From: Odontocerum albicorne
Taxonomy: Eukaryota > Arthropoda > Insecta > Trichoptera > Odontoceridae
Direction: 5' to 3'
DNA length: 64,000 bases
Assembly (NCBI GenBank): GCA_949825065.1
Contig: OX463859.1
Span: 6,610,217 to 6,674,216 of the forward strand
Shown: positions 20,586-30,699 of the stretch, piece by piece
How the letters are laid out: each line of letters begins with the position of its first letter
Position numbering within the stretch: position 1 is the first letter of the stretch
Notes under the pieces: model-generated
What the model saw: the letters and a program-made list of their open reading frames with translations, nothing else
Database searches by the model: none
Told to the model about the DNA's origin: nothing
Program-made: the position numbers and the translations under genes

Positions 20586-21863
20586 AAGATTCCTAAATTA
20601 TTCGAGAGTCTTATCCTAGACAAAATTGTTGATTCGATTCGCAATATTATTATCACTCAACAGCATGGATTTATTTCAGGTAGATCCACACTGACTAATC
20701 TACTCGAATATGAAAACTATATTTTCAATTCGTTCTCAAATGGAAAACAAGTGGACTCAATTTACACAGATTTCAGTAAAGCATTTGACAAAGTATCACA
20801 TAATATACTATTAAGTAAACTAAAAGCTTTAGGAATAGTTAGCCCGCTCTTAGACTGGATCGAAAGCTACATTAAAAACCGAATACTTACTGTCAAAATC
20901 GATAGTTGTCTTTCATATCCATTCACAGCTACAAGCGGTGTACCCCAAGGATCGCATCTAGGACCAATATTATTTCTCCTATTCGTTAATGATATAGTTG
21001 ACACACTTAGTGACGTAGAAATTTTACTTTTTGCTGATGATTTAAAAATGTTCAAAGTCATAAATAATACTGCTGATTGCCTTAAATTACAAGAAAACTT
21101 AAATAAATTACAACAATGGTGTACCACAAATAAACTGCACTTAAACCTGAGTAAATGTGAGTCCATTAGTTTTTATAGAAATAAAAATCCAATTAATCAC
21201 GAGTATTCGCTAAATCAATATATATTAAAACGTGTATCTTCTATAAGGGACTTAGGAATTATATTTGATGAAAAACTCTCATTTATAGAACATGTGAACA
21301 AAATCACTCGGGAGAGTTAAAAAATCTTGGGATTTGTACTAAGAACTGCCCAACATTTCTCGGATTTACGAACATTAAAACTGCTGTACTGCTCTTTAGT
21401 ACGTAGTCGCCTTGACTACAACTCACCAATATGGTCTCCTCATTACGCCGCCCATGCACTAACTTTAGAACGTGTGCAAAACAAATTTCTAAGATTCATA
21501 AACTTTAAACTTGGAATACCGCATGAAGAAAGAAATTATCCCAACTTATTAAATGCAGTGAAACTCTTGAAGCTGTGTGACAGAAGAAAAACAGCCGATA
21601 TAGTACTGCTATACAAAATCATTCACTCAGTGATTGATGCACCTCACTTACTCGCGAGCATTTCATTTCGTATTCCCACTAGATCCACAAGACAGCTCAA
21701 TCCCTTTTATACCGAAAATTGTTATACTAACTATAAAATCAACTCCTCTATAATTCGTATGCAAAGACTTGGAAACGAGTTTTGCAACAATTTAGATATC
21801 TTTAATATAAGTATATATAGTATTCGCCAGAATATTACAACAATATTTAGAAATAGCTACTAA
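20586..21863 (+). pseudogene. LINE reverse transcriptase, one in-frame stop
   Basis: About 425 codons in one frame. In order: IPKLFESLILDKIV (20586 on), QQHGFISGRSTLTNLLEY (RT finger), YTDFSKAFDKVSHN (first catalytic Asp), ATSGVPQGSHLGPILFLLFV, LLFADDLKMF (FADD catalytic pair, about 21028), LNKLQQWCTTNKLHLN, DLGIIFDEKLSF, then RTLKLLYCSLVRSRLDYNSP and IWSP. The only break is a TAA at 21318-21320; the frame is the same on both sides, so this is a nonsense mutation. The 5' part (endonuclease) is absent. The frame continues upstream of the GTG at 20751, which is not a true start. QHGF with FADD suggests the CR1/jockey group. Confidence 0.9.
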
Positions 21864-22260
21864 CTCTGTGCTCTCCTTTATTAATATAAATACCAAATAT
21901 TAAGGACAATATTTTGCCTCTGGAGTTGAGTAACCCTGCATCAACATATGTGAACCTTTTAATTCTGCAAAGCAACTTGCATCTCGTTCCACTAATGAGG
22001 CCATGTGTTTTCTATATTTCAATATATATCCATAAAATTCCCACAAAATTCTCAAAGGTTATTAAATAATTTTAAAACGATGACTTTAACTTATTCTACT
22101 GCTTTTTGTATCTTCATGTTAGTTTAAGATAAAGTTGTATTATTTGTCAATAATTTTAAGTACTTGTATAACCTGTCACATGTTCATTTGTATATAAAGA
22201 CACTGTTGTGTCGTTAATAAAATAAAATAAATAAAAATAAAAATAAAATAAAATAAAAGT
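20586..22260 (+). mobile_element. CR1/jockey-like LINE, 5'-truncated, nearly intact RT
   Basis: A 5'-truncated non-LTR retrotransposon. Coding runs from about 20586 to 21863, with a 3' UTR to an A-rich (TAAAA)n tail at 22215-22258. 5' truncation plus an A-rich tail is the usual LINE outcome. No target duplication was identified. It starts about 130 bp after a SINE-A copy. The RT-bearing part is described separately. Confidence 0.85.
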
Positions 22261-22264
22261 GTGT

Positions 22265-22840
22265 CGATATAGGTAAATCCGGCTCTCTATCTAACCCAAC
22301 AGGGAAAGCAATACAAAATGATCGAATGAAAATAATAATGAAGTCATATTTACTATGAAGGAGGAAAAAGTAAATAATTCATATTTAAAGAAAGCTATCA
22401 ATAGCTGGGAGACAGGAAGGAAAATGAAACATTAAGAGAAAATTGTAACACCGAGTTTCAGTACAAAAGATTAATATGATTTTATTTTAAGTCGCTGTTA
22501 GAAGTATATCAATAAATAAATTCGAAAAAAAAACTGATCCTTTTTATCCTTGTCTCCTCATTTTTTCAACAGCTAACCGACAAACGTGTCAATTGTCTCA
22601 TTCTGCCGAAGGACAACTTAAGTATAGTCCAATCCACGACAGACCACCGCACTCTTCATCTCAGTCTAGCGTGTGGGAAAGCCGCCTCTCGCTCTAACTA
22701 TTGATCTTCCAACCCGTGCTGTGTCTCTCTCTAACAGCATGAGTATATGATTTGTAATGGATTTCTATAACGCAGGGTTGTCAAATTCTATTTGGAATTT
22801 TTTGCCAATAAGATTATTTTTCAATTAATAATAATTTATA
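22265..22840. other. No recognised feature
   Basis: AT-rich to 22550, then a GC-richer patch at 22585-22740 (GACAGACCACCGCACTC etc.) without recognised coding. Confidence 0.45.
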
Positions 22841-22842
22841 TA

Positions 22843-22892
22843 TGAGGACCTCTATTACCTAGTTGGTAAAACGTCTGTCATCTGATCCTGGG
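22843..22892 (+). repeat. SINE-A head remnant
   Basis: GAGGACCTCTATTACCTAG, GGTAAAACGTCTGTCATCTG: A box only. The copy is cut off where LINE-a sequence begins. Confidence 0.55.
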
Positions 22893-22934
22893 ATTGCGTT
22901 TTTTTTTTTGCGAAGAATTGAGTTTGGTTTTTAT

Positions 22935-23085
22935 TTCCAAGTTTCGCATCCACTTGTTAGTACTGATTGGTTAAACACCTTTCGTTTGAGACAGATTGGG
23001 ACATCATTAACTTTTGTTTGGGCGCAATCCACTCATTGCGTTTGTGGTAATTTCTAGTATAACCTCGCATGCACCTTTCCAGTCT
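22935..23085 (-). mobile_element. LINE-a fragment with internal deletion
   Basis: Inverted LINE-a. CAATCTGTCTCAAACG (CLKRKVFNQ region) is joined to the TKVDDVI region (ATCATTAACTTTTGTTTGGG), skipping about 130 bp present in other copies. Compare 43385-43480 and 42795-42905. Confidence 0.7.
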
Positions 23086-23285
23086 CTACCCTTCTACTCG
23101 TATATGTTGCAGTCGTTTCAGAAAATTCGTTGAGATGTGTGCACGACCCAGTCCATTCAATAAATTACTAAATGCGAAAACTAGCTCTTCCCACATAGAA
23201 ATAACAGAAACTATAGATACAATCATTATCACTTCTACTATCCCATGCCCTATTGGGACAGACAGAGAGAACATATCTTCACTTC
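23086..23285 (-). repeat. Dispersed repeat K, copy 2 (inverted)
   Basis: Inverted copy of 18930-19125, with a 6-bp CGAGTA insertion relative to it (TACTCGTA at 23095-23102). Confidence 0.75.
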
Positions 23286-23289
23286 ATTC

Positions 23290-23680
23290 TAAGTGCGTCG
23301 TCGTCGTTGCCGGGCTGCGTAGTCGAGGGTCCCCTCACCACTCCAACGTCAATCTTGAGCCGTTCTTCTATGTCAATCATGTGATATTCTGTGAGAAAAC
23401 AGCCCGATCCTAGATACGCACTCCCTCCCGCAAATGCCATAGACACGTGGCCCCTGCTGATTCACCTACCCATGCTGACGCATATTCGCAGCACGCTGAC
23501 TGTTTCTCACACGTCTAGCCACTGAGACGCCATCAGCCCGAGAGCATACGGCTCTCCACTCCTCACGGTCCTGAGCCACCTGCTCCCAGTCCTCAGGTGC
23601 CCCGCACAAAGTAAGCGACTCTCGTAGACTGTCCTTATAGCGCTTCCTCTGCCCACCAAGTCTTCGCTTGCCGGCTGAAC
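23290..23680 (-). mobile_element. LINE-d C-terminal part (inverted)
   Basis: Reverse complement: GKRRLGGQRKRYKDSLRESL, TLCGAPEDWEQVAQDREEWR, AVCSRADGVSVARRVRNSQR and a decayed zinc-finger end. Same module as 28413-29050. The left part (23290-23420) holds the region after the zinc finger. Confidence 0.8.
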
Positions 23681-23689
23681 TACATTATC

Positions 23690-23812
23690 AAGGGCAATCT
23701 CTCAAACTGTTTCAAACGTCCAACAGCTTAAGACAAAGTATTTCATTTGAGGAGTGCACTTTCAATTAAATAAATAGATCTAGCTTGGAGTTCCTTTGGA
23801 CGACGACTAGGG
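23690..23812 (+). mobile_element. LINE-a fragment, shuffled
   Basis: AGGGCAATCTCTCAAACTG (LPICLKR region) lies upstream of TATTTCATTTGAGGAGTGCA (SISFEEC region) and AGCTTGGAGTTCCTTTGGAC. This is the reverse of the order in 18340-18490, so the block is rearranged. Confidence 0.6.
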
Positions 23813-23814
23813 TC

Positions 23815-23965
23815 CATAGGTCTGTGGTATTTGCGGGAGGGAGTGCGCATCCAGGATCGGGCTGTTCTCTCACAGAAGATCACACGATCGACGTGGGAGA
23901 GCGGTTCAGGACTGACGTTGGAGTGGCGAGAAGATCCTCGACTGTGAGGCCCGGCAATGATGAGT
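23815..23965 (+). mobile_element. LINE-d zinc-finger end
   Basis: Encodes a finger region ending RIGLFSHRRSHDRRGRAVQD (a Cys pair upstream, His-x3-His here), as at 28910-29030. It is separated from the rest of LINE-d, which lies inverted at 23290-23680, so an inversion or two insertions occurred. Confidence 0.7.
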
Positions 23966-23967
23966 TC

Positions 23968-24135
23968 AGTCGTCTAATGAAACACCAAGTACTATTTATT
24001 TCATTGTAAGTGCAATTCTTAAATTAAATACTTTGTCTATCCACCTGGATCGATTTGACATCAGCAAAGTGGTTGACATAAATTTTGTCCTTTCAATATT
24101 CATTTTCAAACCAGTTGATTTTCACTTGAGACCGC
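23968..24135 (-). mobile_element. LINE-a fragment (inverted)
   Basis: Inverted match to 18260-18400 (ATCGATCCAGGTGGATAG; AAGTATTTAATTTAAGAATT); the reverse complement encodes KTKFMST-like and YIYLGQ-region sequence, degraded. Confidence 0.6.
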
Positions 24136-24144
24136 TATAACACA

Positions 24145-24830
24145 TTTATATATTTCTTTAACACTTTTATTGCATATACAGTCTGGTGGGCTTATTGCCA
24201 GGTGGCAATCTCTTCCAACCAACCAGACAAAAGTAAATGAAGCAAGTTACGTCGTCGCATAAATCATTCAAATGACTATTCATCCCCATGAAATCCATAA
24301 ACACATACTTGAGCATATACCATACCCACGAACCCCACAAAGAACATTCTTTTTCATATAAAGTGAGATATCATCAATCAAAAGGAAAGGAAGGGATGGT
24401 GGAGAGGAAATGAAAAGAAAATACAGGAATGAAACACATTATTTTACTGACTAGAAATTAAGAGTTTTTTCAGTAGCTTCGTAAAGCATGCCAAGGACGG
24501 AGAGAGTCTTATATTGGTTTGTAACTGATTCCAGAGTCTCACTGCATGGACAGTAAAGGACGACGTAAAAAAAGAGGAGCGGTAACTGGAAAGGCCAATA
24601 AAGAATCTCTGTTTGAGCGTAGCGCTAATCCTTGATTGGAAAGACGCTGAAAAATTTCGGCGAGATAATAGGGGGCGGCGGGACAGTTAAGGATATTATA
24701 CAATAGATACAGTATGTGAAATTGGGGTCTATTTCTTAACATTCAACCAGTTCAATGCCTTCTGGAATGAAGTTATATGATCGTACTTTCGTAGGTTGAA
24801 AATAATACACGGATTTATTCAGATGGCCGC
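24145..24830 (-). mobile_element. LINE-b, C-terminal coding and 3' end
   Basis: Minus strand. 24830-24545 encodes the end of a CR1-like polyprotein (YLLYNILNCPA; QGLALRSNRDSLLAFPVT). A frameshift near 24590 leads to RSSFFTSSFTVHAVRLWNQL, QTNIRLSPSLACF and KLLKKLLIS; the VRLWNxLP..IR..SL..F block is the usual end of CR1-like LINE proteins. The 3' UTR and TAAA tail run to 24150. Best coding evidence for LINE-b in the window. Confidence 0.85.
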
Positions 24831-25330
24831 AAAAATGGGTAATCTAGATGACCGCAAGTATAATAGGGTGAAGGAACAATATTGAAGCTAAAGAATTTAC
24901 CGTAAAAGCTTCCATGCCATTTAAGCGCACATAAGGTCCATTGTCTTTTTATCACCAAAGTCACTGCACTGGGATACTAGTCACTGGTAACTGAAGTTAT
25001 GATGGAAGGTCAAGACGAGGTCACGCTCACGTGAGGTGATTCAGTAGGCTGGTGGCGATTTAGGCAGGTCAGCCGCGGTAGACAGTGTAGGGCGCTAGGG
25101 TGGCTAGGGTGGCCCACGCAGGAGGCCAGGGCGGCAAGACCACAGCAAAGTCAATAAAGCTATTTTAAGATTCAATTTAATAAGTTAAATTTAAAAAAAA
25201 AACAATCATTATTATTATTATAATTTCCTAGATCTATCCGAAACGCTCTGAAGTTCGTCTAAAGTGAAAAAAATATATAAAATAGAAAAACCGATGTACT
25301 CGTAGTTCAGACGACACATTGTATTGTATT

Positions 25331-25533
25331 ACACTGTCATTGTATATAGTACAACCTGGTGGGTTTATTGTCATGTGACAATCTCTTCTAACCAACTAGA
25401 AATATGTTAAACATGACTTAAGTAAAATCCAAATAAGAATCTTTTAAAAAAATCTGGGTTCCAACGAGAATCGAATTCGTAACCCCCTGGCTGAAAGTCA
25501 GGCGTCTTACTAACTAGGTCACAGAGATTGTCG
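25331..25533 (-). repeat. SINE-A copy, full length
   Basis: Minus strand from 25533: CAATCTCTGTGACCTAGTTAG (A box), GTAAGACGCCTGACTTTC, GTTACGAATTCGATTCTCG (B box), GTTGGAACCCAGATTTTT, body, then GTTGGTTAGAAGAGATTGTC and the GGTTGTACTATATACAATG tail. Confidence 0.85.
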
Positions 25534-25574
25534 ATAACAATTCAGTTGGTTCTTATTTGTAATAACAGATTGTC

Positions 25575-26144
25575 GTGCCATTCATGCCATTGTCGTGCAG
25601 CAGGCAGACTCCCTTTGTCAGCATGCCTCTCCTCTTGTTCTGAATTGCCCTCCGCAATTTTTTTAGGGTCTCACAGTATCTTGCAGAGTTGATGGTCTCC
25701 CATTGAGGCATATATTCAATCAAAATTATGCCTTGACAGTCCCAAAATAATTTCGTCAGTCACAATTGAAGGTCTTCCGCTCCTCTGATCATCATGCACA
25801 GACGTACGACCGTTTTTAAACTCGTGACACCATTTGTACACACTCGTACGATTCATAGCTTTATCACCATATGCAGTTTTCACCTCATTATAAACCTCAA
25901 CCGGAGGTTTTCCCTTCCGAACGAGATAACGGATGACGCCGCGTATTTCGCACTTGGCAGGAGATTGGATTTACATTTTTCACAAAACGTGTTGTCGCGT
26001 CGACAATTCTCAACGTACTGACCTCGAACCGGTCTCGTTGCGGAGGGGAAGGGTCAGGCTACGCGGAAGTGTAGCCAACATGTCGAAAATTAAATCCATC
26101 CGGTCGTGAGAGCCTCAGTACACTTACTTTCTGGATACGCCACG
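25575..26144 (-). mobile_element. mariner element 2, 5' half with internal deletion
   Basis: The 5' terminus is visible at 26144 (CGTGGCGTATCCAGAAAG after TA at 26145-26146). Downstream on the minus strand, a frame encodes the HTH region (SPAKCEIRGVIRYLVRKGKP, PVEVYNEVKTAYGDKAMNRT, SVYKWCHEFKNGRTSVHDDQ, RSGRPSIVTDEII). It then jumps by deletion and shift to GIILIEYMPQWETINSARYC and LLHDN, the end of the second catalytic motif. The stretch between (including the first Asp) and the C-terminus are missing, and no 3' terminus is seen. Confidence 0.85.
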
Positions 26145-26299
26145 TATATAATTAGTGAGTGTTTCATTCATTACAAAAGATAACGACCTCCGTAACATAG
26201 TGGTAACATTCTTGACTTCAACCCAGTAGATGGTACCCAAAAAGGAAAAGAATGAATAGATATGAACAAAGTCAAACATGTTTCTTTCTTCCTTTCTCC

Positions 26300-26580
26300 T
26301 TTTTAAGTGAGTGATCCGTTGCACACCAGCAAACTTACCGACCTCATCGCTGTAGTGGATCCGATGGTACACTGAAGTGAGACGATAAGAGTATCGACAT
26401 GTTTTTTTTTCCCTTTGAAATAATCCATATGTTATGACCGAAGTTGTATATATTCTTATACCCCTGAATAATAAACAAACAAATGCCTGTGTCCTTCGAG
26501 GGAAATAGCACAGCGCGGGATTCAAACCAGCGACCTTTCACATGGAAGTACAGTGCGTTACCGCGTGGCCATGCACTTCG
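26300..26580 (-). repeat. SINE-B copy, near full length
   Basis: Minus strand from 26580: ATGGCCACGCGGTAACGCAC (A box), GAAGGTCGCTGGTTTGAATC (B box), CCCGCGCTGTGCTATTTC, CCTCGAAGGACACAGGCATT, body with GGGTATAAGAATATA and GGTCATAACATATGG, then the terminal block CACTTCAGTGTACCATCGGA ... AAGTTTGCTGGTGTGCAACG. The head/body/terminal order matches 44872-45125. Confidence 0.75.
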
Positions 26581-27049
26581 TTCGATGTTCTTCATTGCCC
26601 GTGTTGATAACACTTCAGGGACGTTTTTTATTTGGATATTATCGAGCATGGATCCGAATGAAAGTCAAGCGTTTTACCAGCTATGCCATATATCATATGT
26701 CGTCTGAGTGTCGATTGGATTATTTCTGTTCAGACATGTCGTCAGAAGGCCAACCCTGCAAATTTGGCAGCTTTCGAGTATATACGCGTTTATATGCAAG
26801 TCTCGCAGATTCGAGTTAGTCGGGTTATTATTGTTATTTTTATATTACCAGCGAGTTCATTATACTCGAATCAATATGTAAACAGGGATAAGTTATGGGT
26901 TAATTGAGACGTAAGGCTGATTTATGAGTTGAGCTGTAATATACAGTTACCGATTTTACAGGCGTATTTGTTTCGGAGTATATTTCATTTATAATTTTGA
27001 AAAATGGCAATTTGAAAAAAACATTACATCTCCCTTTAGTAACATATTA

Positions 27050-27150
27050 CGTATTTGCCTGGTTTTCAATAATCTGTTTTTCCAATCTCCTTTTTCTTTT
27101 CCTGGTCATCGACGACCTTGTAAATTTGTATTTGTTTAATTTTACATTTG
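27050..27150 (+). mobile_element. CR1-like LINE 3' UTR fragment
   Basis: TTTTCTTTTCCTGGTCATCGACGACC-type sequence matches 46995-47050 (CCCTGCCCATCGACAACCGTG). The latter follows a recognisable LINE C-terminus. Immediately followed by the 35-bp array. Confidence 0.4.
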
Positions 27151-27157
27151 TTGCTTA

Positions 27158-28412
27158 TTTTTGTGTGTTTATTAACATTGTATTACATAATTATTTTGTG
27201 TGTTTATTAACATTGCATTATATAGTTATTTTGTGTGTTTATTAACATGGTATTACATAATTATTTTGTATGTTTATTAACATTGTATTACATAATTATT
27301 TTGTGTGTTTATTAATATTGTATTACATAATTATTTCGTGTGTTTATTAACATTGTATTACATAATTATTTTGTGTGTTTATTAACATTGCATTACATAA
27401 TTATTTTGTGTGTTCATTAACATTGTATTACATAATTATTTTGTGTGTTTATTAATATTGTATTACATAATTATTATGTGTGTTTATTAACATTGTATTA
27501 CATAATTATTTTGTGTGTTTATTAAAATTGTATTACATCATTATTTTGTGTGTTTGTTAATATTGTATTACATAATTATTTTGTGTGTTTATATTAACAT
27601 TGTATTACATAATTATTTTATGTGTTTATTAACATTGTATTACATAATTATTTCGTGTGTTTATTAATATTGTATTGTATAATTATTTTGTGTGTTTATT
27701 AACATTGTATTACATAATTATTTTATGTGTTTATTAACATTGTATTACATAATTATTTCGTGTGTTTATTAATATTGTATTGTATAATTATTTTGTGTGT
27801 TTATTAATAGTGTATTACATAATTATTATATGTGTTTATTAACATTGTATTACATAATTATTTTGTGTGTTTATTAACATTGAATTACATAATTTTTTTG
27901 TGTGTTTATTAACATTGTATTACATAATAATTTTGTGTGTTTATTAACATTGCATTATACAGTTATTTTGTGTGTTTATTAACATGGTATTACATAATTA
28001 TTTTGTGTGTTTATTAACATTGTATTATATAATTATTTTGTGCGTTTATTAACAGTGTATTACATAATTATTTTGTGTGTTTATTAACATTGCATTACAT
28101 AGTTATTTTGTGTGTTTATTAACATTGTATTACATAATTATTTTGTGTGTTTATTAACATCGCATTACATAATTATTTTGTGTGTTTATTAACATTGCAT
28201 TACATAATTATTTTGTGTGTTTATTAACATTGTATTATATAATTTTTTTTGTGTTTATTAACATTGTATTACATTATTAATTTGTGTGTTTATTAATATT
28301 GCATTACATAATTATTTTGTGTGTTTATTAACATTGTATTATATAATTATTTTGTGTGTTTATTAACATTGTATTACATAATTATTTTGTGTGTTTATTA
28401 ACATTGTATTAC
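27158..28412. repeat. 35-bp minisatellite, about 36 copies
   Basis: Unit AACATTGTATTACATAATTA followed by TTTTGTGTGTTTATT, period 35, with scattered point variants and occasional 1-4 bp indels. The array is interrupted at 28413 by LINE-d and resumes for one unit at 29051-29086. Variants such as CATTGCATTATA recur in separated units, suggesting higher-order duplication. Confidence 0.95.
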
Positions 28413-29050
28413 TTAAGGGTGCTATCCTCCCCACACTTCGCCATGGGTCTGAGACTTAGGTTCCCTATAGAAGGCACATTCAGAGCCTAGAAATGTTCCA
28501 CCAGCGTTTCCTTCGCCGAATCCTTCGGATCCACTGGAGTGATCACGTCGCAAATGTTTAGGTCCTTCAACGCTCCAACTGTAAACCTATAGAAGATATG
28601 GTTGTAAAGGCGAAATTACGGTGGATCGGGCATGTGATACGCATGGGCGATCACAGACTCCCAAAACGCGTCTTGTACGGGGAAGTGGTGGGCAAGCGAA
28701 TAGTTGGTGGGCAGAGGAAACGCTATAAGGACAGTGCGAGAGTCGCTTACTTTGTGCGGGGCGCCTGAGGACTGGGAGCGGGTGGCTCAGGACCGTGAGG
28801 GGTGGAGAGCCGTATGCTCTCGGGCTGATGGCGTCTCAGCGGCTAGACGTGTGAGAAACAGTCAGCGCGCTGTGAACATGCGTCAGCATGGCCAGACAGC
28901 TCAGCAGGTTCCACATGTCTGTGACATTTGCGAGAGGGAGTGCGCTTCTAGGATCGGACTGTTTTCTCACAGAAGATCACACGATCGACGTGGAAGAACG
29001 GTTCAAGGTTGACGTTGGAGTGGCGAGGGGATCCTCGACTACGACGACGA
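28413..29050 (+). mobile_element. LINE-d 3' end inserted in the 35-bp array
   Basis: 5'-truncated LINE flanked by the 5-bp repeat ATTAC (28408-28412 and 29050-29054) inside the satellite. Encodes KLRWIGHVIRMGDHRLPKRV, LYGEVVGKRIVGGQRKRYKD, a frameshift near 28745, then CGAPEDWERVAQDREGWRAV, CSRADGVSAARRVRNSQRAV, and a C2H2-type finger (CDICERECASRIGLFSHRRS, then H). The finger-bearing C-terminus is known from a group of RTE-like endonuclease-RT proteins. The short ACGACGACGA end is its 3' tail. Confidence 0.85.
28704..29012 (+). pseudogene. LINE-d C-terminal ORF with zinc finger
   Basis: A 102-codon open frame. Residues 14-45 carry APEDWERVAQDREGWRAVC; residues 70-94 carry a Cys-x2-Cys ... 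His-x3-His finger (CDIC, then HRRSH), followed by a basic tail. The coding sequence upstream (28560-28745) is in another frame, so this is not an independent gene. The finger may contribute to nucleic-acid binding in the parent protein (inference). Confidence 0.75.
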
Positions 29051-29094
29051 TTACATAATTATTTTGTGTGTTTATAAATATTGTACAATTCATT

Positions 29095-29425
29095 GTCGTG
29101 ATGTTAAATTCGCTCCGTCTTTGGCATGCTTTAAAAAGCGACTGAAAGAACTCTTAATTTCTAGTCGGTAATATAACGTGTTTCATACCTGATTTTTCTT
29201 TCCTTTCCACCATCCTTTCTTTTTCCTTTGATTGATGATATCTCCCTTTTAATTTAATATGTATATATCATATATGTCCATAAATTTAATAAATATGAGT
29301 AATCATTAGAATATTTTTTGCGACCATGTAAATTGTTTATTTAACCATTGTCTTGTTGGTTGGAAGAGATTTTAGCCTGGCAAAATGCCCACCAGATTTT
29401 ATTTGCAATGAAATGTTAAATAATA
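29095..29425 (+). mobile_element. LINE-b 3' end, partial
   Basis: LINE-b sequence from the CFKKRLKELLISSR block (29120-29165) through the UTR, with a central gap at 29240-29340, then TTGGTTGGAAGAGATTTTAG ... GTTAAATAATAAA. Same order as 54278-54714. Confidence 0.7.
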
Positions 29426-29454
29426 AAATAGGCAGAGAGGACAAAGCGACGGAC

Positions 29455-29600
29455 TTTCCTATCTCTCTATACATCTTTCGCATGCTCTACATTCATGCAT
29501 CTTCTCATATAATATTAATTTCTCTGATTTTTTACATTTATTTCTTTCCACTTGATTTAACCATACTTTATTTGATCTTTATCTACCACATCTTCTACTG
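29455..29600 (-). mobile_element. LINE-e 3' fragment
   Basis: Inverted match to the LINE-e C-terminal/3' region (compare 9945-10060 and 45620-45715); reverse complement contains KYG.IKSSGKK-like remnants. Very degraded. Confidence 0.35.
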
Positions 29601-29607
29601 AGCACTG

Positions 29608-30195
29608 GATACACTACGGTTCAAGATAGATAAAGGTGGACACACTAAAGTCCAAGATAAATATAGTATGATTTACTGTGGACACACTTCGGTCCAAGGT
29701 AAACAAATTACGGTCCAAGATAGACTAAGTATGGTCCAAAGTGGATACATTACGGTCCGAAATGGACATAGTACGGTTCAAGGTGAACACAATAAGGTCC
29801 AAAATAGTATAGTATGGTCCAAGGTAAACACACTACATTCCTAGATAGACTTAGTACGGCCCAATGTGGAGACATTAAGGTCCAAGACATACATAATATG
29901 GTCTAAGGTAAACACATTACGGTCTAAGATTGGTTAAGTACGGTCCAAAGTGGAGACATTACGGTCCAAGATAAACATAGTACGGTCCAAGGTGAACACA
30001 ATACGGTTTAAGATATACATAGTACGGTCCAAGGTAAACACATTACCGTCCAACATAGACATAGCACGGTCCAAAGTGAACACAATACGATCCAAGCCAG
30101 ACATAATACGGTCTAAGGTGAGCACATTATGGTCCAAGTGAGATATAATACGGTTCAAGGTAGATAAACTATGGTCCAAGATGGACACACTACAC
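29608..30195. repeat. 21-bp minisatellite, about 28 copies
   Basis: Unit ACGGTCCAAGGTGAACACATT alternates with ACGGTCCAAGATAGACATAGT, giving a 42-bp higher-order dimer. Because 21 is divisible by 3, artefact ORFs appear on both strands (29934-30188 minus, 29950-30141 plus). Confidence 0.95.
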
Positions 30196-30243
30196 TACCC
30201 AGATTAGAGGCAGCAAGGAAACCACGCTGACACAAATATTGAA

Positions 30244-30606
30244 CAGTGGCGGCCGGTCCCAAGGTGCGCTGGCGCGCCGAACCGTAGAAACAATTCGCAA
30301 TATAGAGAAATAGTCTCACGGTTTACTGTACTCGTATGTCTCTGTCTGCCCTACATGAATCTGCGTTTCCGTCCGGTGCATATTCGAAATCGCTCCGCTA
30401 TGAATTGGCAAACTTGGCCGGTCAATTTGAAAGGATTTTTTTTTAAATGTTACTTAAATATTCACTTAAATAAATATACTTGTATTATTTGTCAGTATTC
30501 TTGCACATATTTAATCTATACAAATATTCAAATTTTTTGGAAGTCATGTTTGCGAATTATTTCTCCAGCTCAGCGCACCAACGCACCCAGAGACCAGCCG
30601 CCGCTG
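30244..30606. mobile_element. hAT-type MITE with 8-bp target duplication
   Basis: Long imperfect inverted ends: left CAGTGGCGGCCGGTCCCAAG, right (inverted) CAGCGGCGGCTGGTCTCTGG, with similarity extending about 55 bp inward (GTGCGCTGGCGCGC against GTGCGTTGGTGCGC). Flanked by ATATTGAA (30236-30243) and ATATTGAG (30607-30614), 7 of 8 matching. CAG-type ends with an 8-bp duplication define hAT. No transposase inside. Confidence 0.85.
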
Positions 30607-30699
30607 ATATTGAGTATACATTTTATGATCCCTTTCCAGGAAGAAACTTTCGATCGTATAGCGTAAATGGAAAATACTCAATCACCGAGGCGTGTCCTA

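Noticed and set aside
25840..25850. Additional footprint (CACTCGTACG)
   Set aside because: Lacks the left TA and is part of the mariner coding sequence (RTSV).
27158..28412. CRISPR array
   Set aside because: Units are contiguous with no unique spacers; a minisatellite in a eukaryotic setting.
29934..30188. 84-codon minus ORF with LDR/LDH repeats
   Set aside because: By-product of the 21-bp minisatellite.
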